Assembly: GCA_023419995.1 (NCBI GenBank)
Contig: JAEZXF010000117.1
Span: 1-10,183 of the forward strand
DNA length: 10,183 bases
Direction: 5' to 3'
From: Pseudomonadota bacterium
Lineage (GTDB): Bacteria > Pseudomonadota > Alphaproteobacteria > Rhizobiales > Rhizobiaceae
Each line of letters begins with the position of its first letter. Position 1 is the stretch's first letter. Shown piece after piece: positions 1-8,896 of the stretch. The translations under genes were made by a program, and so were the position numbers. The notes under the pieces were generated by a model that had not been told where the DNA came from, ran no database searches, and saw only the letters and a program-made list of their open reading frames with translations.

Positions 1-2541
<2,541 letters not shown>

Positions 2542-2590
2542 GGGCAACTCGCTGTCTGGCAAGACGGGGTCGGTGAAGTGCACCGAAACC

Positions 2591-2618
2591 ATTGTGCAAT
2601 GCAAGACGTTTTCCCCAA
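2591..2618 (-). promoter_or_regulatory. Candidate promoter of pyc
   Basis: Read on the minus strand, TTGGGG (2618-2613) is followed after 16 bases by CACAAT (2596-2591), each matching four of six bases of the sigma-70 consensus. Transcription would begin near 2584, giving a leader of about 43 bases to the GTG start at 2541 and excluding the upstream ATG at 2592, which overlaps the -10 box. This is pattern matching only. In GC-rich Alphaproteobacteria such boxes are weakly conserved. Confidence 0.25.
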
Positions 2619-2622
2619 CGTC
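2605..2622. repeat. Short inverted repeat upstream of pyc, possible operator
   Basis: GACGTT-TTCCCC-AACGTC is a perfect six-base inverted repeat with a six-base centre. It lies between the divergent genes and overlaps the candidate -35 box of pyc. It could be an operator for a dimeric regulator or a small hairpin, but no T-run follows on either strand, so it is not a terminator. Six-base arms can arise by chance in about 200 bases, and no regulator is encoded in the window. Confidence 0.3.
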
Positions 2623-2726
2623 AGTGCCTATTCCCGCCGCTTTGGCGCGAGCGGCGGACGCATGGCCGCCCCTCGCCCGCCGATGTGCGGACATGCGGCA
2701 GGCGGCGCGGGCGGATTGCCTAAAAT

Positions 2727-2756
2727 TTGAACGGTGTTCTCACGGCAAGCTTAAAT
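2727..2756 (+). promoter_or_regulatory. Candidate promoter of the plus-strand polysaccharide operon
   Basis: TTGAAC (2727-2732) and TTAAAT (2751-2756) are separated by 18 bases and each match four of six sigma-70 consensus bases. They lie in the only clearly AT-richer patch of the intergenic region, about 25 bases before the ATG at 2779. Transcription would begin near 2763, giving a very short leader. An AAGGG (2770-2774) four bases before the ATG is the likely ribosome binding site. Confidence 0.35.
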
Positions 2757-2778
2757 CCTGCCCTGCTACAAGGGCCTC

Positions 2779-3999
2779 ATGCAAGCCCAGCCCCCAGAGC
2801 CTTTGCCGATGCAATCGGAAGTTTTGTCACCGCGCGTGAATCAACGATCCATTGCGGAAGCCGGCGCGCCGGCCCGCCGCAAGGGGCGCGTGACGATGCT
2901 CGGCCTGCGCGGCATCCCCGACGTGCAGGGCGGGGTGGAGAAGCATGTCGAGATGCTGGCCGGCAGGCTGGCGGCGCAGGGCTGGGAGGTCGAGGTCGTC
3001 GGCCGCAGCCCCTATCTGCCGGGACGCGGCGCGCGCGAGTGGAACGGCGTGCGCGTGGTGCCGCTGTGGGCGCCGCAGCGCGCGGCGCTGGAGGCGCTGG
3101 TGCACACCTTCCTCGGCGTCTGCCGTGCGGCGGTGCGGCGCCCCGACATCCTGCACATCCATGCCGTCGGGCCGGCGCTGATGGTGCCGCTGGCGCGGCT
3201 TCTCGGCCTCAGGGTCGCCGTCACCCACCACGGCTACGACTACGACCGGCAGAAATGGGGCCGGTTCGCCCGCGCGGCGCTGAAGCTCGGCGAGCGCTTC
3301 GGCATGGGCTGGTCGCACGGCCGCATCGCCGTGTCGGGCGACATCGCCCGCACCATGGACGCGCGCTACGGCATCGCCGTGGATTTCGTCCCCAACGGGG
3401 TGGCGGTCGCGCCCGGCGACGCCCGGACCGGCATCCTCAACGACCTCGGCCTGGCGCCGCGGCGCTATATCCTGCTTGCCGCGCGCTTCGTGCCGGAGAA
3501 GCGCCAGACGGACCTGATCCGCGCCTTCGTCGGCCTCGGCGACCCGCGCTTCCGGCTGGTGCTGGCGGGTGACGCCGAGTTCGACAGCGCCTATGCGCGC
3601 GAGGCGAAAAAGCTGGCGTCCGACACGCCCGGCGTGGTGCTGGCCGGCTTCCAGTCCGGCGACCGGCTGGCCGAGCTCTTCGCCAGCGCGGCGCTGTTCG
3701 TCCTGCCGTCGAGCCACGAGGGCATGCCGATCGCGCTTCTCGAGGCGATGGCCTACGGGCTGCCGGTGCTGGCGAGCGACATCGTCGCCAACAGGGAGAT
3801 CGGCCTGCCGGAGGGCGACTATTTCCCGCTCGGCGATACCGGTGCGCTGGCGGCGGCGATGGCGGAAAAGCTCGCCGCGCTGCCGGGCGAGGACGAGATG
3901 CGCCGGCGCGCCCGCGAGGTCGAAGCCGCCTACAGCTGGTCGGGCATCGCCCGCCGGACGGAGGCGGTCTACGAGGCCGTCCTCGGCCGGAAGCGCTGA
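2779..3999 (+). CDS. Glycosyltransferase family 4 (DUF1972-like N-terminus)
   Basis: This is a 406-residue GT-B fold retaining glycosyltransferase, expected in the cytoplasm or at the inner membrane, moving a sugar from a nucleotide donor to a growing lipid-linked glycan. The N-terminal domain has MLGLRGIPDVQGGVEKHVE at about 40-58, the glycine-rich acceptor-side loop of the DUF1972/rhamnosyltransferase-like GT4 group, then HHGYDYDRQKWG at about 150-161. The C-terminal donor domain has AARFVPEKRQ (234-243) and the EX7E signature with Glu314 and Glu322 (HEGMPIALLEAMAYG). The acceptor and sugar cannot be read from this. The ATG at 2779 has AAGGG four bases upstream. However, its first ~37 residues are proline-rich and unlike the family, and an in-frame GTG at 2890 with AAGGGG just before it would give a protein starting at the conserved core. 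It is the first gene of the plus-strand run, and the next gene starts 23 bases after its stop. Confidence 0.93.
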   Translation: MQAQPPEPLPMQSEVLSPRVNQRSIAEAGAPARRKGRVTMLGLRGIPDVQGGVEKHVEMLAGRLAAQGWEVEVVGRSPYLPGRGAREWNGVRVVPLWAPQRAALEALVHTFLGVCRAAVRRPDILHIHAVGPALMVPLARLLGLRVAVTHHGYDYDRQKWGRFARAALKLGERFGMGWSHGRIAVSGDIARTMDARYGIAVDFVPNGVAVAPGDARTGILNDLGLAPRRYILLAARFVPEKRQTDLIRAFVGLGDPRFRLVLAGDAEFDSAYAREAKKLASDTPGVVLAGFQSGDRLAELFASAALFVLPSSHEGMPIALLEAMAYGLPVLASDIVANREIGLPEGDYFPLGDTGALAAAMAEKLAALPGEDEMRRRAREVEAAYSWSGIARRTEAVYEAVLGRKR

Positions 4000-4022
4000 G
4001 CGAAACGGAGCGTCTCCCGCGC

Positions 4023-4415
4023 ATGGTCACCGTCAAGCGGATCGCCGGACTTCTTGCCTGGGCCGTGCTCGCCCTCATCGCCTTCTCGACCCTGTCGCCG
4101 ATCGGCATGCGGCCGCATCTCGGCGGGCTGGTGCATGTCGAGCGGTTCGGCGCCTTCGCCCTGCTGGGCTTCCTGTTCGCGCTGGTTCATCCGCGCCGCC
4201 TCTGGCTGGTGCTCGTATGCGTGGCCGCGGCGGCCGTCGGCCTCGAGGCGCTGCAGACGCTGGCCTCGGGCCGGCATGCGCGCGTCATCGACTTCGCGAT
4301 CAAGGCGGCGGGCGGCGTCGCGGGGGTCGGCGTCGGCTGGCTGGCGCTGCGCAACCGGCCGCTGGCCGACCGGCTCCTCGGCCGCGTCAATCGAAACACA
4401 AGGTCCGTGCGCTAG
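4023..4415 (+). CDS. VanZ-like small integral membrane protein
   Basis: This 130-residue protein is mostly hydrophobic, with four likely membrane segments at about 7-25, 41-57, 59-76 and 91-109 and a basic tail (RVNRNTRSVR). The spacing of polar residues fits the VanZ-like family: His38 and Glu40 before segment 2, Glu75 and Gln78 at the end of segment 3, Arg84, then Asp90 at the start of segment 4, with Lys94 where an Asn is common. VanZ itself gives low-level teicoplanin resistance in enterococci, but relatives are often found in polysaccharide and cell-envelope loci, where their biochemical role is unknown. Resistance should not be inferred here. An ACGGAG (4005-4010) lies 12 bases before the ATG, rather far for a strong ribosome binding site. 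It sits between two glycosyltransferase genes in the same direction, which suggests a membrane role in the same polysaccharide pathway. Confidence 0.82.
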   Translation: MVTVKRIAGLLAWAVLALIAFSTLSPIGMRPHLGGLVHVERFGAFALLGFLFALVHPRRLWLVLVCVAAAAVGLEALQTLASGRHARVIDFAIKAAGGVAGVGVGWLALRNRPLADRLLGRVNRNTRSVR

Positions 4416-4436
4416 GCTCGTTGCCCGCGCGCAGGC

Positions 4437-4442
4437 AGGAGG
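4437..4442 (+). promoter_or_regulatory. Consensus ribosome binding site setting a TTG start
   Basis: AGGAGG ends five bases before TTG at 4448. It is the best Shine-Dalgarno match in the window and fixes the start of the GT2 gene, because the reading frame stays open far upstream (to about 3569) through unrelated coding sequence and would otherwise suggest a false, much longer protein. Confidence 0.8.
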
Positions 4443-4447
4443 CATCG

Positions 4448-5446
4448 TTGACGGTATCCGTCATCATCAAGACGCTGAACGAGGAGAAGAAGATCGCGGC
4501 GACGATCGAGAGCGCGCTGGCGGCGGTGGCCGCCACCGGCGGCGAGGTGATCGTCGCCGACAGCGGCTCGCGCGACCGCACGGTCGAGATCGCCTCCGCC
4601 TATCCCGTCACCGTCGTCCAGATCCGGCCGCCGGCGCGGGCGAGCTGCGGCATCGGCCCCCAGCTCGGCTACCAGCATTCGCGCCACCCCTATCTGTGCA
4701 TGATCGACGGCGACATGATCCTCGATCCCGGCTTCCTGCCGGATGCGCTCGACTTCCTGGCGCGCAATCCCTCGGTCGCCGGCGTGACCGGGCATGTCGA
4801 GGAGATGGAGGTGTCCAACCTCGAATTCGCGCGCCGCGTCGGCCGCGCCAGGCCGGAGAACCGCATCGGCCCGATCGACCGGATGAACGGCGGCGGCCTT
4901 TGCCGGCGCGCCGCCGTCGAGGAGGTCGGCTACCTTTCCGACCGCAACCTCCACGCCTACGAGGAGTTCGACCTCGGCGTGCGGCTGCGCAGCGCCGGCT
5001 GGGGGCTGCGCCGGCTCGACCGCCGCTTCGTCAGCCATTACGGCCATACGGAGAACTCGTACCGGCTTCTCGTGCGCCGCTGGAAGAGCAAGTACCTCTT
5101 CGGCATCGGCGAGCTGCTGCGCGCCTCCGTCGGCAGTCCCTACTTCTTCCGGCTGTTCCGCGACCTGCCCGAGCTGCGGCTGTGGGCGGGCATCTACCTG
5201 TGGTGGGCGGCGTCGCTGGCCATCCTGCTCGTCGTGCCCGGCAAGGCGCTGGCGCTCGGCATCGTCGTCGCCCTGTTCGCCGCCGTCGTCGCGCTGATGG
5301 GCGTGAAGAAGGGCGGGCTGGGCATGGGCCTCTACACGGTGGTGGCGTGGTTCTTCCATGCCGCGGCGCTGCCCTTCGGCTTCCTCGCGCCGCGGCGGGA
5401 GCCGTCGGCGCCGATCGAAAGCCGCGTCGTCGGCAAGGGCGCATGA
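4448..5446 (+). CDS. Glycosyltransferase family 2, membrane-anchored
   Basis: This 332-residue GT-A fold glycosyltransferase starts at TTG. Its N-terminus (TVSVIIKTLNEEKKI) is the canonical GT2 opening. ADSGSRDRT (37-45) is the nucleotide-binding loop, MIDGDMI carries the metal-binding DxD at Asp87-Asp89, NGGGLCRR (147-154) is an acceptor-side loop, EEFDLGVRL (172-180) holds the likely base region, and RRW (210-212) resembles the end of the QxxRW motif of processive enzymes. The C-terminal third is hydrophobic, with segments at about 245-263, 268-285 and 291-313, so the enzyme is probably held at the inner membrane with its catalytic domain in the cytoplasm. It most likely acts on a lipid-linked glycan. 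Whether it adds one sugar or polymerises is unclear. The preceding gene stops 32 bases upstream, and its own stop overlaps the next start (ATGA at 5443-5446), indicating translational coupling. Confidence 0.93.
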   Translation: MTVSVIIKTLNEEKKIAATIESALAAVAATGGEVIVADSGSRDRTVEIASAYPVTVVQIRPPARASCGIGPQLGYQHSRHPYLCMIDGDMILDPGFLPDALDFLARNPSVAGVTGHVEEMEVSNLEFARRVGRARPENRIGPIDRMNGGGLCRRAAVEEVGYLSDRNLHAYEEFDLGVRLRSAGWGLRRLDRRFVSHYGHTENSYRLLVRRWKSKYLFGIGELLRASVGSPYFFRLFRDLPELRLWAGIYLWWAASLAILLVVPGKALALGIVVALFAAVVALMGVKKGGLGMGLYTVVAWFFHAAALPFGFLAPRREPSAPIESRVVGKGA

Positions 5447-7638
5447 GGCGGGCGTTCCTCCTCGCCGTCGCGGCGCTGCTGTGGGGCTGCTCGGAAGCCC
5501 CGCGCGCCGTCGCGGCCGACGAATGGCTGCCGGTGCGCGAGGTGTCGCTGGAGATCAGTCCCGGCAGCCCGCTCGATTTCTCCGCGCTGCTGCCGAACCG
5601 GGCTATCGGCCCGCGAAGCGCCATCGGCGCGGACCGGAGGGTGATGGCGCGCGGCGACGGACGCCTCGTCTTCGCCGACACGCCTGAGGAGCCGGCGCGG
5701 CTGTTCTGCGCCTCGCTGGCGTGGAGCCCGGCATCCGGCGGCTTTCCCGCGCGCGCCGACGCCGACCGCTATGCGCGGCAGCTCGCACTCCACGGCTACA
5801 ACGTCGCGCGGCTGCACTTCGTCGACGCGGCGCTGATGTTCGGGCGCGACCGGGACTTCGACTTCGACCCCGAGACGCTCGACCGCGTCCACTACCTGCT
5901 CGCAGCGCTGAAGCGGAACGGCATCTACTGGATGATCGACGGCCTGTCGTCGTGGCGCGGGGCCTCTGGCGGCCACGACGATCGCTGGGACCCGAACGGC
6001 AATCTCAAGCTCGCGCTGCATCTGGACGAGGCGGCCTTCGACCATTGGCGGCGCTTCCAGGAAGCGTTCCTCGCGCGGGTCAACCCCCATACCGGCGTCG
6101 CGCCGATCCATGACGAGGCGCTGGCGCTGGTGATCCTCGCCAACGAGAACGGCATCGAGTTCGACGGCGTGGTGCACGACCGGCCGGGCCGTCCGCCCTA
6201 CGACGCGATGCTCGCCGCGCCGTTCAACCGCTGGCTCGCCGGCCGCTACGCCTCGACCGAGGAGCTTCGCCGCGCCTGGGCGGATCTCGCGCCCGGCGAG
6301 CGGCTGGAGGACGGCACGGTGCGCCTTCCCGACAACCGCTATGCCGACGGCCCCCGCATGCGCGACCTGCAGGCCTTCTTCGTCGAGGCCGAGCGGGCGA
6401 GCGCCGAAAGGATGACGCAGGCGCTGCGCGATCTCGGCTACGAGGGGCTGGTCAGCACCTACAACAACTGGCCGACCGTGCAGACGGCGCTGAGCCGCGC
6501 CGGCCTCGATGCCGTGACGATGAACACCTATCACGACTGGGTCGGAAGCTACGCGCCTGGCGCGTCGATCGGGCAGGTCGGCTCCATCGCCGACGAGGTC
6601 GACTATATCCGCATGGCCGCGGCCGCGCGCTGGCTGGGCAAGCCCTTCGCCGTCAGCGAGTGGGATCACCTGTTCTGGAACCGCCACCGCTACGAGGCCG
6701 GCCTCGCCATGCCGGCCTATGCCGCGCTGCAGGGCTGGGACATGCTGTGCCGGCACGGCCACGGGCCGATCGTGCTCGCCTATGGCGAGCCCTATGCCCA
6801 CAAGCGGGCGATGTTGCCCTATGCCATCGCGCTCGATCCCGTGGCGCGGGCAGGCGAGAAGCTGGCCGCGCTGCTCTACCGGCGCGGCGACGTCGCCGAA
6901 TCCGGCGTCACGATCCCCTTCGCGGTGCGCGGCGAGGAAGACCTCGGCCCGGACATGCAGGCACGGGAGCCGGGCGACCTCACCCGCCTGGCGCTGATCG
7001 GCCGCATCGGCCTGACGCCGGAGGCCGGGGCGAAGGCCGCGCCCGTCTTCGTGCCGCAGCCGCGCGAGGCGGCGGACGGGAGGCGGATCCTCGAGGCGCT
7101 GCGCGCCGACGGCGCGCTGCCGGCGGAAAACCGGACCCGGCTGCAGGACGGCGTCTACGAGAGCGACACGGGGCAGATCCTGCTCGACAGCGGGGCAGGG
7201 CAGCTGCGGGTCGTCACGGCCGCGACCGAGGGCCTCGCCTATTCGCGCCTGCGCGCGCCGGTCGATCTCGGCACGCTGTCGGTGGACGCGGCCGAGGGCG
7301 ACGGGCTCGTCGCGCTGTCGCCCTTCGAGGAGGGGCGCACGCTCGCCGACGGCGGGCGCTTCCTCGTCGTCTTCGCCACCGACGCGCGCAACACCGGCAT
7401 GCGCTTCCGCGACCGGGCGGAGAAGGTGATCGAGGATTTCGGCCGCCTGCCGGTGCTGCTGCGCAAGGGCAGCGCCGAGGTCAGGATCGCGCGCGAGGGC
7501 CGCTGGACGCTGTCCCCGGTCGGCCTCGACGGCGTCGTCCACGCGGCGATGGCAGAGGGCGACGGCGCGGTCGCCTTCCGGCTGACAAACGACCTTCCCT
7601 CCGGGCCGACGACCTATTTCCTGCTCGAGATCGACTGA
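5443..7638 (+). CDS. Exported glycosidase-like protein, clan GH-A type
   Basis: This 731-residue protein looks like a retaining glycoside hydrolase with a TIM barrel. The N-terminus (MRRAFLLAVAALLWGC) is a signal peptide. Cys16 sits in a lipobox-like LWGC (Trp at -2 is unusual), so it may be a lipoprotein, or it may be cut near AVAA (22-25). Barrel features include HGYNVARLHFVD (117-128), MIDG (164-167), NEN with Glu235 as likely acid/base, and SEWDH with Glu406 as likely nucleophile. The Asn-Glu pair plus a late-barrel Glu is the clan GH-A pattern (GH5, GH39, GH42 and relatives). Residues from about 450 on look like beta-rich accessory domains, with ESDTGQILLD resembling the C-terminal regions of GH42-like enzymes. 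The substrate is unknown. Coupling to the GT2 gene suggests it cuts or edits the polymer made by this locus in the periplasm or at the surface. The family number is uncertain, but the hydrolase fold is likely. Confidence 0.8.
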   Translation: MRRAFLLAVAALLWGCSEAPRAVAADEWLPVREVSLEISPGSPLDFSALLPNRAIGPRSAIGADRRVMARGDGRLVFADTPEEPARLFCASLAWSPASGGFPARADADRYARQLALHGYNVARLHFVDAALMFGRDRDFDFDPETLDRVHYLLAALKRNGIYWMIDGLSSWRGASGGHDDRWDPNGNLKLALHLDEAAFDHWRRFQEAFLARVNPHTGVAPIHDEALALVILANENGIEFDGVVHDRPGRPPYDAMLAAPFNRWLAGRYASTEELRRAWADLAPGERLEDGTVRLPDNRYADGPRMRDLQAFFVEAERASAERMTQALRDLGYEGLVSTYNNWPTVQTALSRAGLDAVTMNTYHDWVGSYAPGASIGQVGSIADEVDYIRMAAAARWLGKPFAVSEWDHLFWNRHRYEAGLAMPAYAALQGWDMLCRHGHGPIVLAYGEPYAHKRAMLPYAIALDPVARAGEKLAALLYRRGDVAESGVTIPFAVRGEEDLGPDMQAREPGDLTRLALIGRIGLTPEAGAKAAPVFVPQPREAADGRRILEALRADGALPAENRTRLQDGVYESDTGQILLDSGAGQLRVVTAATEGLAYSRLRAPVDLGTLSVDAAEGDGLVALSPFEEGRTLADGGRFLVVFATDARNTGMRFRDRAEKVIEDFGRLPVLLRKGSAEVRIAREGRWTLSPVGLDGVVHAAMAEGDGAVAFRLTNDLPSGPTTYFLLEID

Positions 7639-7653
7639 GGGGGGGAGTGCGGC

Positions 7654-8880
7654 TCAGGCCGCGCCCAGCGTGCGGTAGAGCGCCAGCGTGCGGTCGCGAT
7701 AGGCGGCGGCCGAGAACTCGCTGGCGATCCAGCCGCGGCCGATCCTGCCCATCGCGGCGCGGTCCCAGGGGGTGCGGGCCGCCATCGCCGAGAGGGCCTC
7801 GGCGAGGCTGTGCGCGTCTCCGGAGACGGCCATCAGGCCGGTCTCGCCCTCGCGGATCATCTCGGGGATGCCGCCGATGGCCGCGCCGATCACCGGCCGG
7901 CCGAGCGCATAGGCCTCGAGCACGCTGATCGGCGCGTTCTCGTACCATTCGGACGGCAGCACCAGCGCCCTGGAGCGCCCGATCATGCCGTGCAGCGCCT
8001 CGCCGGAAAGATAGCCGGCGAAGGTGACGTCGGCGCCGGCCTCCGCCGCCAGCCGGCGCAGGGCGTCCTCCTCCGGGCCGGTGCCGGCCAGAACGAGGCG
8101 CTGCCCGGACAGCGCCGCGGCGCGGATCAGCGTCGCGATGCCCTTTTCCGGGGCGAGCCGGCCGGCGAAGGCGAAGTAGCCGTCCTCCTCCCAGTCGGCG
8201 CGGTAGTGCCCGACATTCACGAAGTTCGGGATGTGGACCATCCCGTCGCGCGGCCAGCCCCACTCGACCAGCTTCTCGAGATAGAAGCGCGACGGCACGA
8301 CCAGCCGGTCGACCTTGTCGCGGTAGAGGCCGAGCGCGCGGTGCAGCACCGTCTCGGCCAGGACGAGGCCGCTCAGCGCCCAGGAATCCTTGATGCAGCG
8401 ATGGCGCAGCACGTTGTAGACGCGGCCGCCCTTGCAGTCCTCGCATATCTTGCCGTCGCGCAGCATCTTGTAGGCCGGGCAGGCGAGCTTGAGGTCGTGC
8501 ACCGTCATCGCCACCGGGATGCCGGCGGCCTTGAGCGTGGCGAAGATCGACGGCGACAGATGATGGTAGACGTTGTGGGCGTGGGCGACGTCGGGCCGCG
8601 CGCGCTCGATCAGCCGGCCGAGATTGCGCTGCGCCTCGAAGGAATAGAGGATGCTCGCGGCCTGGACGGCCTTGCGGGCGAGGCTGGTGCGGCGGCCGTA
8701 CTCGATCTCGGAGACGAAATAGTCTGACCAGGGCGACGGCTCGTTCTGCTCGTGCTGCATGGCGAAGGGCACGATGTCCCAGGCGATGTCCTCGAACATC
8801 GCCATGTGGTCGAAGAACACGGCTTCCGCGCCGCCGCGGCGGTAGAAGTAGTTGTTGATCGCCAGCAGGCGCTTCTGCAC
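7654..8880 (-). CDS. Glycosyltransferase family 4 with a cysteine cluster
   Basis: This is a 408-residue GT-B fold glycosyltransferase. RRGGAEAVF (14-22) is the N-terminal glycine loop. HAHNVYHHLSPSIF (100-113) and TVHDLKLACP (126-135) are typical of GT4 enzymes of surface-polysaccharide loci. The donor domain has FAGRLAPEKG (238-247), LAGTGPEED (264-272) and the EX7E motif with Glu314 and Glu322 (WYENAPISVLEA). Four cysteines (134, 146, 149, 162) form a CP-x10-CxxC-x12-C pattern that recurs in part of GT4 and could bind metal. This is my recollection of the family plus inference. The start is GTG at 8880, supported by the conserved AINNYFYRRGGAE opening. Upstream on the minus strand a G-rich stretch provides a weak ribosome binding site. 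The deacetylase-like gene ends 16 bases upstream, so this is the last gene of the minus-strand run. The sugar and acceptor are unknown. Confidence 0.93.
   Translation of the reverse strand: MQKRLLAINNYFYRRGGAEAVFFDHMAMFEDIAWDIVPFAMQHEQNEPSPWSDYFVSEIEYGRRTSLARKAVQAASILYSFEAQRNLGRLIERARPDVAHAHNVYHHLSPSIFATLKAAGIPVAMTVHDLKLACPAYKMLRDGKICEDCKGGRVYNVLRHRCIKDSWALSGLVLAETVLHRALGLYRDKVDRLVVPSRFYLEKLVEWGWPRDGMVHIPNFVNVGHYRADWEEDGYFAFAGRLAPEKGIATLIRAAALSGQRLVLAGTGPEEDALRRLAAEAGADVTFAGYLSGEALHGMIGRSRALVLPSEWYENAPISVLEAYALGRPVIGAAIGGIPEMIREGETGLMAVSGDAHSLAEALSAMAARTPWDRAAMGRIGRGWIASEFSAAAYRDRTLALYRTLGAA
7665..7694. repeat. 12-base direct repeat at the GT4 C-terminus
   Basis: CCAGCGTGCGGT occurs at 7665-7676 and again at 7683-7694, an 18-base (six-codon) period inside the last codons of the minus-strand GT4 gene, where the protein reads RTLALYRTLGAA. 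It looks like a small in-frame duplication in the C-terminal tail. No function is apparent. Confidence 0.5.
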
Positions 8881-8896
8881 GTCCGGCCCCCGTTTC

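Noticed and set aside
2591..2600. ATTG-TG-CAAT palindrome over the pyc upstream ATG
   Set aside because: Four-base arms with a two-base centre are expected by chance and no second copy is seen nearby.
4023..4415. Glycopeptide resistance gene vanZ
   Set aside because: The protein only shares the broad VanZ-like fold pattern. No other van genes are present and the setting is a Gram-negative polysaccharide locus.
4054..5442. Upstream extension of the GH-A-like frame to give a 1194-residue fusion protein
   Set aside because: The extra part is an Arg/Ala-rich out-of-frame reading of the VanZ-like and GT2 genes. The signal peptide at 5443 marks the real start.
5332..7542. A 736-codon minus-strand open frame opposite the GH-A-like gene
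   Set aside because: Low-complexity composition, no start context and no motifs. The plus-strand frame has a signal peptide, catalytic motifs and a coupled start.
7649..7662. Hairpin GCGGC-TCAG-GCCGC at the convergent gene ends, as a bidirectional terminator
   Set aside because: The stem is only five bases and neither strand has a following T-run. It also overlaps the minus-strand stop codon. Such short GC stems are common in this DNA, although a weak contribution to termination cannot be excluded.
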